This document shows, one piece after another, positions 1-8,179 of a DNA stretch of 64,000 nt. Positions within the stretch are counted from its first letter, which is position 1; every line of letters begins with the position of its first letter. The position numbers and the translations under genes are program-made. The stretch lies in assembly GCA_017307955.1 (NCBI GenBank), contig JAFKFV010000022.1:1-64000 (forward strand), given 5' to 3'. A model generated the notes under the pieces. The model was not told the origin of the DNA. It did not search any database and worked only from the letters and a program-made list of their open reading frames with translations. This DNA is from Allobosea sp. Lineage in GTDB: Bacteria > Pseudomonadota > Alphaproteobacteria > Rhizobiales > Kaistiaceae.

Positions 1-1
1 G

Positions 2-325
2 CCGGCGCCGGCCGAGCGCATCTCCGTCGTCGGCACGCGGCTGCTGCCGCCGCCGCTCCGCGCCGAGGTTTCGCAGCGGCTCAAATCCGATGCGCCGAGC
101 CTCAAGGCCGCCGTCGCCTCGGTGCGCCAGGCTCGGCAGGCGCTGGTCGCCGCCATGCGGGCCGAGCCCTATGACCGCGCGGCGGTGGCCGCCGCGCTCG
201 CGACGCTGCGCCAGCGGATCGACGCGCTCTCCGAGCTCGGCGACGCGGCGATCCTCGACACGCTCGACGAGGCCGCGCCGGCGCTGCGCGCGAAGATCGG
301 TCCGCAGCCGCGCCGGGGCGGCTGA
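2..325 (+). CDS. Periplasmic heavy-metal-sensor-like protein (Spy/CpxP-type), 5' truncated
   Basis: Only the last 107 codons lie in the window; the frame is open from the left edge to a TGA at 323-325. The visible part is Ala/Arg/Leu-rich and strongly helical. It carries the family-like pattern LPPPLRAEV, then a charged helix, then RAEPYDRAAVAAAL, as in the small periplasmic Metal_resist/Spy-CpxP proteins that bind metals or misfolded proteins. No transmembrane anchor is visible because the N-terminus is missing. The stop abuts the stop of the convergent MATE gene with no spacer. Family assignment rests on composition and the PYDRAAVAAAL segment, so it is moderate. Confidence 0.6.
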   Translation, partial: PAPAERISVVGTRLLPPPLRAEVSQRLKSDAPSLKAAVASVRQARQALVAAMRAEPYDRAAVAAALATLRQRIDALSELGDAAILDTLDEAAPALRAKIGPQPRRGG

Positions 326-1693
326 TCAGATCAGCCGCTTGATCGGCTTCTTGCGCCAGACGAACCAGTAATAGGCCGACTGCATCGCCAGCATCGCGGC
401 GAAGGCGACGGGATAGGCGATCCAGACGCCGTCGATGCCGAGGCGCGGCGCCAAGGCATAGGCGACGGGCACCTCGACGCCGACGATAGCGATGATCGCG
501 ATCGTCGTCGGCACCAGCACCGTGCCGCTCGCCCGCATCACGCCGGCGACGACCGCGGCGAGGCCGAACACGATGTAGCTCCACAGCGTGATGTGCAGCA
601 GCCGCTGCGCCAGCTCGATCACGGCCGGATCGGTGATGAAGAAGCCGATGATCCGCCGCGAGAAGAGATAGGCGAGGAGCACCAGCGTTCCGCTGATGAC
701 GAGAGTCAGCACGAGACCGGTGCGCGTGATCTGGCCGAGCCGGTCCGCGCGGCCGGCGCCGATCGCCTGCGCGCCGAGGATCGAGGCGGTGATGGCGATC
801 GAGATGGCCGGAAACTGCACATAGCTGACCACCTGGTTGACCGTGCCATAGGCGGCGGTTGCCTGCGAGCCGAAGGAATTGACCAGCGCCAGGACTGCGA
901 CCTCGGACAGCGAGACGAGAATGAGCTGTACACCCGAGGGCAGGCCGATCTTCAGCACCGCGACGAGGATGGCGCGGTCGATGACGAGGCCGCGCAGCAG
1001 CACCGCGTCCGGCGCCAGCGGATGGCGCCGACGGCGCAGGAACCAGGCGAGCCAGACCAGCGCCAGCAGGAAGGAGAGGATCGAGGCGACGGCGCCGCTT
1101 TCGACGCCGAGCTTCGGCAGGCCGAAGCTGCCGCGGATCAGCATCGGCGTGACGGCGAGGCCGACCGCTGTCGAGAGCGCCAGGGCATAGAGCGGCGTCA
1201 CGGTATCGCCGACGCCGCGCATCATCGCGGTGAAGAGCAGGAAGACGAAGAGGCCGGGCATGGCAATCAGCATGATGCGCGCATAGCCGGTCGCGGAAGG
1301 CAGGATGTCGGCCGGCGTGCCGACGAGCGCCAGGATCCGGCCCGTGAACAGCCCACCAAAGGCCGCGACGAGGAGGCCGAACAGGATGGCGACGGCGAGC
1401 GTGGTACCCGCAACGCGCTTCACCTCGTCGAATTTCTGCGCGCCGAAGGCCTGGCCGATCAGCACCGAGGCGCCGCTGCCGAGGCCGATGATGAAGGAAA
1501 TGAACAGGAACAGGATCGGGAAGAAGGCGGAGACGGCGGCGAGCGCGTCGACGCCGATCATCTGGCCGAGATAGACATTGTTGATCGTGCCCGAGAGCGC
1601 CTGCAGGACGTTGGAGGCGATCATCGGGATGAGGAAGAGAAGGAAGGTCCGCCAGAGCGGACCTTCGGGGAGCAGCGTCGGCGCGCGGGCCAC
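326..1693 (-). CDS. MATE family multidrug/cation efflux transporter
   Basis: An inner-membrane antiporter of about 455 residues, the usual MATE length, with around twelve hydrophobic segments in two halves. The first half opens with LWRTFLLFLIPMIASNVLQ and continues with INNVYLGQMIGVDALAAVSAFFP. GSGASVLIGQAFGAQK and, in the second half, GSQATAAYGTVNQVV are typical of NorM/DinF-like proteins that exchange drugs or organic cations for Na+ or H+. I chose GTG at 1693 because AGGAAGG lies about 8 bases upstream; longer in-frame starts run back into the DUF2239 gene, which ends at 1698. The two genes are probably cotranscribed. The substrate cannot be told from sequence. Confidence 0.92.
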   Translation of the reverse strand: MARAPTLLPEGPLWRTFLLFLIPMIASNVLQALSGTINNVYLGQMIGVDALAAVSAFFPILFLFISFIIGLGSGASVLIGQAFGAQKFDEVKRVAGTTLAVAILFGLLVAAFGGLFTGRILALVGTPADILPSATGYARIMLIAMPGLFVFLLFTAMMRGVGDTVTPLYALALSTAVGLAVTPMLIRGSFGLPKLGVESGAVASILSFLLALVWLAWFLRRRRHPLAPDAVLLRGLVIDRAILVAVLKIGLPSGVQLILVSLSEVAVLALVNSFGSQATAAYGTVNQVVSYVQFPAISIAITASILGAQAIGAGRADRLGQITRTGLVLTLVISGTLVLLAYLFSRRIIGFFITDPAVIELAQRLLHITLWSYIVFGLAAVVAGVMRASGTVLVPTTIAIIAIVGVEVPVAYALAPRLGIDGVWIAYPVAFAAMLAMQSAYYWFVWRKKPIKRLI

Positions 1694-1697
1694 GGCG

Positions 1698-2279
1698 TCA
1701 TCCTTCCTGCAGGGCCGGATCGGCGAGGCGGCGCGCATGGTCGCGGATATCCTCCGGCCAGCCTTCCGTCTCGGCATGGAAGCGCGCCCGGTCGCCGGCG
1801 AAGAGCGCGCGGCCCGCTTCCTCGAAGCCCGGCCGGTCGCCGGCCATGGCGGTCATGAAGCGGTTCGCGGCCTCCTGCGCCAGACGGACGCGGCCCTCGC
1901 CGCCCTCGTCGCGCCGGGCTGCCTCGACCAGCCGGCGCAGCGCCACCGAGGCGCCGCCCGGCTGTGCCGAGAGCCAGTCCCAGTGCCGCGGCAACAGCGT
2001 CACCTCGCGCGCCACGACGCCGAGCTTTGGCCGGCCGGGACCGCGCGGCGCCTCCGCCTCGGGCGGGCCGAGCGTCAGGCGGGCGCGTACCTCCTCGATC
2101 GAGCCTCGGAAATCGACCTCGATCGGCCGGCTGGTCTCGTCGTCGAAAATCGCGATGGCGCCCGTCTCGCCGCGGTCGATCGCGGCCTTGGCCGCGCCGA
2201 CGACGTCAGCGACGAGGCCGGATGCGATGCGCTTCAGGCCGCAGAATGCCGTGCAGGCGCGGGTGGGATCGGGCGTCAT
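1698..2279 (-). CDS. DUF2239 family protein
   Basis: A soluble protein of 193 residues. The signature region near residues 40-70 (AIAIFDDETSRPIEVDFRG) is followed by a GRPKLGVVAREVTLLPRHWDWL block and a helical C-terminus, matching the DUF2239 family. No biochemical role is established for the family. It is the first gene of a likely two-gene unit with the MATE exporter, four bases downstream. Its promoter lies at 2304-2332 and is surrounded by direct repeats that look like repressor sites, suggesting that it and the exporter are induced by a ligand sensed by a regulator not in this window. Confidence 0.85.
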   Translation of the reverse strand: MTPDPTRACTAFCGLKRIASGLVADVVGAAKAAIDRGETGAIAIFDDETSRPIEVDFRGSIEEVRARLTLGPPEAEAPRGPGRPKLGVVAREVTLLPRHWDWLSAQPGGASVALRRLVEAARRDEGGEGRVRLAQEAANRFMTAMAGDRPGFEEAGRALFAGDRARFHAETEGWPEDIRDHARRLADPALQEG

Positions 2280-2297
2280 GACTGGTCTCCGTGTTCG

Positions 2298-2355
2298 TCC
2301 GGGCTTTTACCCGGATGAAACACGCTCGTCAATATTACCCGGATGAATTATCCGG
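2298..2355 (-). promoter_or_regulatory. Promoter with paired operators upstream of the DUF2239-MATE unit
   Basis: On the minus strand TTGACG (2332-2327) and TAAAAG (2309-2304) are spaced by 17 bases, a good sigma70-type promoter. The 13-mer TTCATCCGGGTAA occurs twice on that strand (2347-2335 and 2319-2307), 28 bases apart. One copy lies just upstream of the -35 and the other spans the spacer and -10. Each copy forms an inverted repeat with a further half site: TCCGGG/CCCGGA at 2298-2315 and CCGGAT/ATCCGG at 2339-2355. This arrangement fits a repressor binding both sites. The repressor is unknown. Confidence 0.6.
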
Positions 2356-2356
2356 C

Positions 2357-3175
2357 TCAGCCCTGCATGGCGAGACGCTCGGCCTTCTGCCGCTCGACCT
2401 CGCGCCGCTTGTTGAACAGCGACGCCGCGATGACGCCGATCGCGACGATCGTGATGAGGATCGTGCTGATGGCATTGATCTCCGGCGTCACGCCGAACTT
2501 CACCTGGCTGAAAATCTTCATCGGCAGCGTCGTGGCGCCGGGGCCGGTGGTGAAGCTCGCGATGACGAGATCGTCCAGCGACAGCGTGAAGGCCAGCATC
2601 CAGCCGGCGACCACGGCCGGCAGGATCAGCGGCAGCGTGATGACGAAGAAGGTCTTGAAGGGCGGGCAGCCGAGATCGAGCGCCGCTTCCTCGAGGCTTC
2701 GGTCGAACACCACGAGCCGCGACTGCACGACGACGGCGACGAAGCACATGGTCAGCGTCGTATGCGCCAGCGTCACCGTCCAGAAGCCGCGGTCGATGTC
2801 GATCGAGACGAAGAGGAGCAGCAGCGACAGGCCGGTGATGACGTCGGGCATCACCAGCGGCGCGTAGATCATGCCGGAGAAGAGCGAGCGGCCGAGGAAG
2901 CGGCCGAAGCGGACCATGGTGATGGCGGCGAGCGTGCCGAGGATGGTCGCCATCGTCGCCGAGAGAAGCGCGAGGCGGAGCGTGATCCAGGCGGCGTCGA
3001 GCATCGCCTGGTCGTTCAGGAGTTCGACATACCAGCGCGTCGAGAAGCCGCCCCAGACCGTGACGAGCTTGGAATCATTGAAGGAATAGATGACGAGGAT
3101 GACGATCGGCGCGTAGAGGAACGCGAACCCGAGCGCGACGGAGGTGGTGTTGAACCAGCTCTGGCCCTTTCTCAT
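2357..3175 (-). CDS. potI: Putrescine/spermidine-type ABC transporter permease (PotI/PotC-like)
   Basis: Inner-membrane permease of 272 residues with about six transmembrane helices. The EAA loop reads EEAALDLGCPPFKTFFVITLP, the contact site for the ATPase. The hydrophobic start (NTTSVALGFAFLYAPIVILVIYSFN) and the IYAPLVMPDVITGLSLLL helix are typical of PotC/PotI. It is the last gene of a four-gene minus-strand operon (binding protein, ATPase, PotH-like, PotI-like) and starts 10 bases after the PotH-like stop, with GAGGA ahead of the ATG. Divergence from gamma-glutamylputrescine genes supports a polyamine substrate, though PotFGHI-type systems also carry related amines. Confidence 0.9.
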   Translation of the reverse strand: MRKGQSWFNTTSVALGFAFLYAPIVILVIYSFNDSKLVTVWGGFSTRWYVELLNDQAMLDAAWITLRLALLSATMATILGTLAAITMVRFGRFLGRSLFSGMIYAPLVMPDVITGLSLLLLFVSIDIDRGFWTVTLAHTTLTMCFVAVVVQSRLVVFDRSLEEAALDLGCPPFKTFFVITLPLILPAVVAGWMLAFTLSLDDLVIASFTTGPGATTLPMKIFSQVKFGVTPEINAISTILITIVAIGVIAASLFNKRREVERQKAERLAMQG

Positions 3176-3185
3176 CGCAGGGTCC

Positions 3186-4100
3186 TCATTTCGCTTCGCT
3201 CGCCTTCTGCGCGTTCTGGAAGAGGACGATCGGCACCACCAGGATGAGCAGCAGCACCACCGCGACCGCCGAGGCGAGCGGCCAGTTGCGGTTGTTGAAG
3301 AACTCGTACCACAGCGTCTTGCCGATCATCTTGGTGCCCGACCCGCCGAGGAGCTCCGGGATCACGAACTCGCCGGTGATCGGGATGAAGACGAGGAAGC
3401 AGCCGGCGACGACGCCTGGCAGCGAGATCGGGAAGGTGATCTTCCAGAAGGCCTGGATCGGCGGGCAACCGAGGTCGGCGGCGGCCTCCAGGAGCGTCTC
3501 GTCCATCTTCTCCAGCGTCGCGTAGAGCGGCAGGATCATGAAGGGCAGGTAGGAATAGACGATGCCGATATAGACGGCCCAGTCGGTCGTCAGGATCGTG
3601 ATCGGCTGGTCGATGACGCCGAGCCAGAGCAGGAAGCCGTTGAGCAAACCCTCATTGCCGAGGATGCCGATCCAGGCATAGACGCGGATCAGGAACGACG
3701 TCCAGAACGGCAGGATCACCATCATCACCAGCATCGAGCGCCACTCGCGCGGCGCACGGGCCATGCCATAGGCGATCGGATAGGCGACGATCAGGATGAG
3801 AATGGTCGAAATCGCCGCGATCTTGAGGCTCGAGAGATAGGCCTCGACATAGCGCGGGTCGGTGAAGAGCGAGAGGTGGTTGGCGAGCGTCAGCTGCTGC
3901 AGCTTGGCGATGAAGCCCGCGATGCCGTCGGCGAAGTCGAAGACCGGCTTATAGGGCGGCAGCGCCCGCGCGCGCGTCGAGAAGGAGAGCTTGAGGACGT
4001 TGAAGAAGGGGATCAGGAAGAAGATCAGCAGCCAGGCGAAGGGGATGGCGACGAGCAGCCATCTCAGCCATCCGGACCGGTCCTTCGCTTCAGCCGCCAT
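3186..4100 (-). CDS. potH: Putrescine/spermidine-type ABC transporter permease (PotH/PotB-like)
   Basis: Inner-membrane permease of 304 residues. A short basic N-terminus leads into the first helix (LLVAIPFAWLLIFFLIPF), followed by a periplasmic stretch and five more helices. The EAA motif appears as EAAADLGCPPIQAFWKITFP, and GEFVIPELLGGSGTKMIGK is the conserved PotB/PotH loop. It pairs with the downstream PotI-like subunit to form the heterodimeric channel. It follows the ATPase gene after 21 bases in the same operon. Confidence 0.91.
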   Translation of the reverse strand: MAAEAKDRSGWLRWLLVAIPFAWLLIFFLIPFFNVLKLSFSTRARALPPYKPVFDFADGIAGFIAKLQQLTLANHLSLFTDPRYVEAYLSSLKIAAISTILILIVAYPIAYGMARAPREWRSMLVMMVILPFWTSFLIRVYAWIGILGNEGLLNGFLLWLGVIDQPITILTTDWAVYIGIVYSYLPFMILPLYATLEKMDETLLEAAADLGCPPIQAFWKITFPISLPGVVAGCFLVFIPITGEFVIPELLGGSGTKMIGKTLWYEFFNNRNWPLASAVAVVLLLILVVPIVLFQNAQKASEAK

Positions 4101-4121
4101 CGCCTCAGCCCCCCGTTTCGC

Positions 4122-5273
4122 CTAGCGCGTCAGCACGACGCCGGCGTCGCGCGACCAGGTCAGCCAGACCTTGTCTTCCCAGCTGATCGGACGCTCGACC
4201 AGGCGCGTCGCATTGGTGATCGTCGCCTTCACGGTCGCGCCCGTGGGCAGGCGCACATGATAGATCGAGACATCGCCGAGATAGCCGATGTCCCAGACCT
4301 CGCCGGCGAGCGCATTCACGGCGGGGTCGGCCGGCGCGTCGCGCGAGATGCGCATCTTCTCCGGCCGGATCGCGAACCAGGCCTCGTCGCCGATGGCGGC
4401 GGTCAGCGTCTGGTTGGTCTCGACCGTGGCGCCGGTCGCGGCGCAGGCGAGGCGCGTGCCGCCCTCGCCGGCCGAGGCGACCTTGCCCTCGATCAGATTG
4501 ATGTCGCCGATGAAGTCGGCCACGTAGCGCGAATTCGGCTGCTCGTAGATCTCGGCCGGCGTGGCGACCTGGACGATGACGCCGTTGTTCATGACGGCGA
4601 TGCGGTCGGCGACGGTCATCGCCTCTTCCTGGTCGTGCGTGACGATCAGGAAGGTCATGCCGAGATTCATCTGCAGGTCCATGAGCTCGAACTGCGTCTC
4701 CTCGCGCAGCTTCTTGTCGAGCGCGCCGAGCGGCTCGTCGAGCAGCAGGACCTTCGGCTTCTTGGCAAGCGAGCGGGCAAGCGCGACGCGCTGGCGCTGG
4801 CCGCCGGAGAGCTGGTGCGGCTTGCGCCGGGCGAATTTCTCGAGCTTCACCAGCGCCAGCATCTCGTCGACGCGGCTCTGGATATCCGCCTTGGGCATGC
4901 CGGCCTGCTTGAGGCCGAAGGCGATGTTGTCGGCGACCGTCATATGCGGGAACAGCGCATAGGACTGGAACATCATGTTGGTCGGCCGCCGATAGGGCGG
5001 GATGCCGACGAGATCCTTGCCCTCGAGCAGAATACTGCCCTCGGTCGGCTCGTCGAAGCCGCCGAGCATGCGCATCAGCGTCGTCTTCCCGCAGCCCGAC
5101 GGGCCGAGCAGGGCGAAGAACTCGCGCTCGTAGATCTTGAGCGACAGATCCTTGACGGCGACGAAATCGCCGAAGCGCTTCGTGACATTGCGGAATTCGA
5201 TGAAGGGCTTGGCGGATGGGTCATTCCACGGCGCAAAGGCACGCCGAACCGGACCGATCGCAGGACCCACCAT
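4122..5273 (-). CDS. potG: Polyamine ABC transporter ATP-binding protein (PotG/PotA-like)
   Basis: ATPase of 383 residues that powers the PotH/PotI channel on the cytoplasmic face. Walker A GPSGCGKT is at residues 57-64, the signature LSGGQ at 155-159, and Walker B VLLLDEP at 175-181; the H-loop sits in IVTHDQEEA. After about residue 260 a TOBE/OB-fold regulatory domain follows, as in PotA, PotG and other CUT-like importers. The ATG at 5273 has GAGGGG about 9 bases upstream. It is separated from the binding-protein gene by 75 bases that contain a strong hairpin, which may lower its expression relative to the binding protein. Confidence 0.93.
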   Translation of the reverse strand: MVGPAIGPVRRAFAPWNDPSAKPFIEFRNVTKRFGDFVAVKDLSLKIYEREFFALLGPSGCGKTTLMRMLGGFDEPTEGSILLEGKDLVGIPPYRRPTNMMFQSYALFPHMTVADNIAFGLKQAGMPKADIQSRVDEMLALVKLEKFARRKPHQLSGGQRQRVALARSLAKKPKVLLLDEPLGALDKKLREETQFELMDLQMNLGMTFLIVTHDQEEAMTVADRIAVMNNGVIVQVATPAEIYEQPNSRYVADFIGDINLIEGKVASAGEGGTRLACAATGATVETNQTLTAAIGDEAWFAIRPEKMRISRDAPADPAVNALAGEVWDIGYLGDVSIYHVRLPTGATVKATITNATRLVERPISWEDKVWLTWSRDAGVVLTR

Positions 5274-5308
5274 CGCTCAACCCCCTCGCGACGTCATTGC
5301 ACCCGAAA

Positions 5309-5332
5309 GGCCGCCCGCCGGAGCGGACGGCC
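5309..5332. repeat. GC-rich hairpin between potF and potG
   Basis: Arms GGCCGCCCGC (5309-5318) and GCGGACGGCC (5323-5332) pair over ten positions with one C-A mismatch around a four-base loop. No clear U tract follows on the minus strand, so it is more likely an mRNA-stabilising or attenuating stem behind the binding-protein gene than a full terminator. Confidence 0.55.
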
Positions 5333-5348
5333 GCGTTCCGTCAGGGGC

Positions 5349-6434
5349 CTACTGGCCGGCCTGGACCTTCTGCCACAGCTCGGTCAGCTTGTCCTGGACC
5401 TCTTCGCTGTTCGGCGTCGTCGTGTAGAGATGCTTCATCGTCTCCGGCACGGGATAGATCGTCGGGTCGTTCAGAATCGCCGGGTCGACGTATTTCTGCG
5501 ACTCGAGATTGCCGTTCGGATATTTGACGAAGTTGGTCGCCTTGGCGATCACCTCGGGGCGCTGGATGTAGTTGATGAAGGCGAAGGCGCCTTCCGGGTT
5601 CGGGGCGTCCTTGGGGACGACCATCGAATCCATCCAGAGCAGCGCGCCCTCCTTCGGGATCGAATACTTGACGTCGACGCCTTCCTTGGCCGCGTCGCGC
5701 GCCTGCAGGATGTCGCCCGAATAGGAGAAGACGAGGCAGGCCTCGCCGGTCGCCAGCGGGTTGATCAGCGAGGAATCGAACTTGCGGATATAGGGCCGCA
5801 CCTTCATCAGGAGGTCGGCAGCCTTCTGGAAGTCGTCGACATTCTTCGAGTTCGGATCGAGCCCGAGATAGTTGAGCGCCGCCGGCATGACGTCCTCGGC
5901 GGAGTTCAGGACATAGATGCCGCAATCCTTGAACTTCGCCGCGACTTCCGGCTTGAAGATCATGTCCATGGAATCGACCGGCGCGTTCGGCATCGCCTTG
6001 TCGATCTTGACCTTGTCATAGCCGAGGCCCGTCGTGCCCCACATATAGTTGACGGCATGGGCATTGTCGGGATCGTAGGTCGCGAGGCGCTGATAGATCT
6101 CGGGCCAGTTGTATTTGAGGTTCGGGATCTTCGCCTTGTCGAGCGGCTGGAAGATGCCCGCCTCGATCATGACCTGCATGTTGCGGTCGGTCGGCACCAC
6201 GATGTCGTAGCCCGAGCGGCCGGCGAACATCTTGGCTTCCAGCGTCTCCATCGCATCATAGACGTCATAGACGACCTTGATGCCGGTCTCCTTGGTGAAA
6301 TCCTGGAGGATGGAATCGTCGATATAGTTCGACCAGTTATAGACGTGGATTTCCTTGTCCGCCGCGAAGGCGGACAGCGCCGAGCCGGCCAGAAGGGCGG
6401 CCGCGAGTGCGATCCGTCCGGAAAACTTCGTCAT
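5349..6434 (-). CDS. potF: Polyamine ABC transporter periplasmic binding protein (PotF/PotD-like)
   Basis: Periplasmic solute-binding protein of 361 residues. The start at 6434 gives a clean Sec signal peptide (MTKFSGRIALAAALLAGSALS, cleavage after AFA). The mature part opens with DKEIHVYNWSNYIDDSI, the hallmark of PotD/PotF proteins, where VYNWSNY lines the ligand pocket. Later PotF features include GTTGLGYDKVKI and SGDILQARDA. It is the first gene of the importer operon, as is usual for the most highly expressed subunit. An open frame continues far upstream of this ATG but is only the shadow of the divergent synthetase gene. Likely ligand: putrescine or a related diamine. Confidence 0.93.
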   Translation of the reverse strand: MTKFSGRIALAAALLAGSALSAFAADKEIHVYNWSNYIDDSILQDFTKETGIKVVYDVYDAMETLEAKMFAGRSGYDIVVPTDRNMQVMIEAGIFQPLDKAKIPNLKYNWPEIYQRLATYDPDNAHAVNYMWGTTGLGYDKVKIDKAMPNAPVDSMDMIFKPEVAAKFKDCGIYVLNSAEDVMPAALNYLGLDPNSKNVDDFQKAADLLMKVRPYIRKFDSSLINPLATGEACLVFSYSGDILQARDAAKEGVDVKYSIPKEGALLWMDSMVVPKDAPNPEGAFAFINYIQRPEVIAKATNFVKYPNGNLESQKYVDPAILNDPTIYPVPETMKHLYTTTPNSEEVQDKLTELWQKVQAGQ

Positions 6435-6659
6435 TGACCTCTTTCCCTCTCCATCGTGAGCGTGCCCGCATTCCCTGCACACGCCGACATGTGACTGCCC
6501 CCTGAGCATGCCTAATTGCGCGACGTTATGAGCGATTCCCGTCGTACTCAACTGATTATTCGGCCCCCTCGGCGTCGCCCTCGTCGCAGCCGCCGCAGTT
6601 GACTTCGCCCGGCGGCTTGCCACACTTGGCGTCTTATGGCGATACGCCGAGGGGATACC

Positions 6660-8060
6660 GTGAGCAAAAGGAAAAGGCCCGTGAAAGCGCGCGAGGACGC
6701 GCGCCGCGGCGCCGCCTCGCTGGACGAGGCCCGGGAATGGCTTAAGGCGAGAGGGATCGAGGATATCGAGTGCATCGTGCCCGACCAGGCCGGTGTTGCC
6801 CGTGGCAAGATGATGCCGGTCGGCAAGTTCCTCGCCGGACCGACCATGTCGATGCCGGGCTCGATCCTCACCCAGACGATCACCGGGGATTACCCGCCCG
6901 ACGACAACGACTATGAGAGCGACGCCGCCGACCAGGACATCCTGTTCGAGCCGGACTTCTCGACGCTCGCCATCGTTCCCTGGGAGAACGATCCGACCGC
7001 GCAGGTCATCCATGACGGCTATCACCGCGACGGCCGTCCGGTGGAGACGGCGCCGCGCCAAGTGCTGCGGCGCATGGTCGATCTCTACCAGCGCCAGGGC
7101 TGGAAGCCGGTCGTGGCGCCGGAGATCGAGTTCTATCTCGTCAAGCCGAACACCGATCCCGATTACCAGCTCGAGCCGCCGACCGGCCGCTCCGGCCGGC
7201 CGGAAGCGGCGCGGCAGTCCTATTCCATCGCCGCGATCAACGAGTTCGACGACCTGTTCGACGACATCTACGACTTCTCCGAAGCGCAGGGTCTCGAGAT
7301 CGACACGCTGATCCACGAGGAAGGCGCCGCGCAGATGGAGATCAATCTCCTGCACGGCGATCCGCTGACGCTCGCCGACCAGGTGTTCCTCTTCAAGCGC
7401 ACGCTGCGCGAGGCCGCGCTTCGGCACGACATGTACGCGACCTTCATGGCGAAGCCGATGTCGCGCGAGCCTGGATCGGCGATGCATATCCACCAGTCGG
7501 TGGTCGACATCGAGACGGGGCGCAACATCTTCTCCGACGAGGATGGCGACCCGACCGAGCATTTCTTCGCCTTCATCGGCGGCTCGCAGAAATATCTGCC
7601 GGCGGTGATGTGCATGCTGGCTCCCTATGTGAATTCCTACCGGCGGCTGGTGCGCTCGTCCTCGGCGCCGGTGAACACGCAATGGGGCTACGACAACCGC
7701 ACGGTCGGGCTGCGCGTGCCGAATTCGAGCGCGGCGGCGCGCCGTCTCGAAAACCGCCTGCCCTCGTCCGACGCCAATCCCTATCTCGCCATCGCGGCCT
7801 CGCTCGCCTGCGGCTATCTCGGCCTCGTCGAGGGGCTGAAGCCCGGCGAGCCGGTGACGGGCTCGGCCAATTCCGACGAGATCGACCTGCCGCGCTCGAT
7901 CCTCGAGGCGGTGTCGCTGTTCGAGGAATGCGAGGAACTGGTCGAGATCTTCGGCAAGCGTTTCGTCTCGACCTACCGGGCGATCAAGCAGGCCGAATAC
8001 GAGACCTTCATGCAGGTGATCAGCCCCTGGGAGCGCGAGTTCCTGCTCCTCAACGTATGA
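6660..8060 (+). CDS. puuA: Glutamine-synthetase family protein, probable gamma-glutamylputrescine synthetase
   Basis: Cytoplasmic ligase of the GlnA fold, about 466 residues. It is expected to join glutamate and putrescine with ATP, the first step of the Puu pathway. Visible glutamine-synthetase signatures are EIEFYLV, EEGAAQMEINLLHGDPL (metal-binding glutamates), GSAMHIHQS, and the ATP/glutamate loop NTQWGYDNRTVGLRVP, ending with ENRLPSSDANPYLAI. I prefer GTG at 6660, which has GAGGGG about 6 bases upstream; an in-frame ATG at 6636 lacks a ribosome binding site. It is divergent from the polyamine importer across about 225 bases and heads the catabolic cluster. A synthetase for another amine cannot be excluded. 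Confidence 0.88.
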   Translation: MSKRKRPVKAREDARRGAASLDEAREWLKARGIEDIECIVPDQAGVARGKMMPVGKFLAGPTMSMPGSILTQTITGDYPPDDNDYESDAADQDILFEPDFSTLAIVPWENDPTAQVIHDGYHRDGRPVETAPRQVLRRMVDLYQRQGWKPVVAPEIEFYLVKPNTDPDYQLEPPTGRSGRPEAARQSYSIAAINEFDDLFDDIYDFSEAQGLEIDTLIHEEGAAQMEINLLHGDPLTLADQVFLFKRTLREAALRHDMYATFMAKPMSREPGSAMHIHQSVVDIETGRNIFSDEDGDPTEHFFAFIGGSQKYLPAVMCMLAPYVNSYRRLVRSSSAPVNTQWGYDNRTVGLRVPNSSAAARRLENRLPSSDANPYLAIAASLACGYLGLVEGLKPGEPVTGSANSDEIDLPRSILEAVSLFEECEELVEIFGKRFVSTYRAIKQAEYETFMQVISPWEREFLLLNV

Positions 8061-8088
8061 GGATGGCCGTGGCTTCGACAGGGTGTCG

Positions 8089-8163
8089 TTGCCGGGCTCG
8101 ACCCGGCAACCCAGACTGACTTACCGGACGAGAGAGGCTGGATTGCCGGGTCGAGCCCGGCAA
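8089..8163. repeat. Inverted pair of a short dispersed-type palindromic repeat
   Basis: TTGCCGGGCTCGACCCGGCAA (8089-8109) recurs as its exact reverse complement at 8143-8163. With flanks, about 31 bases match with two differences. Each unit is itself nearly palindromic (TTGCCGGG...CCCGGCAA). The pair fills most of the 119-base gap between the synthetase and aminotransferase genes. It could fold the intercistronic mRNA into a large stem or two small ones. Such GCCGGG/CCCGGC elements are common intergenic repeats in rhizobial-type genomes. Confidence 0.7.
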
Positions 8164-8179
8164 TGACAGACATGGACCG

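Noticed and set aside
3144..6437. An 1097-codon open frame antisense to the polyamine importer genes
   Set aside because: Its composition is almost entirely Arg, Asp, Glu, His and Leu, with no domain. The opposite strand encodes four clear ABC subunits. It is a by-product of GC-rich codon use.
6435..6659. A possible polyamine riboswitch or operator in the puuA-potF spacer
   Set aside because: I found no convincing conserved structure or strong palindrome in these 225 bases beyond promoter-like AT-rich patches.
6435..7682. Upstream extension of potF to 777 codons
   Set aside because: The extension mirrors the synthetase gene on the other strand. The signal peptide at 6434 marks the true start.
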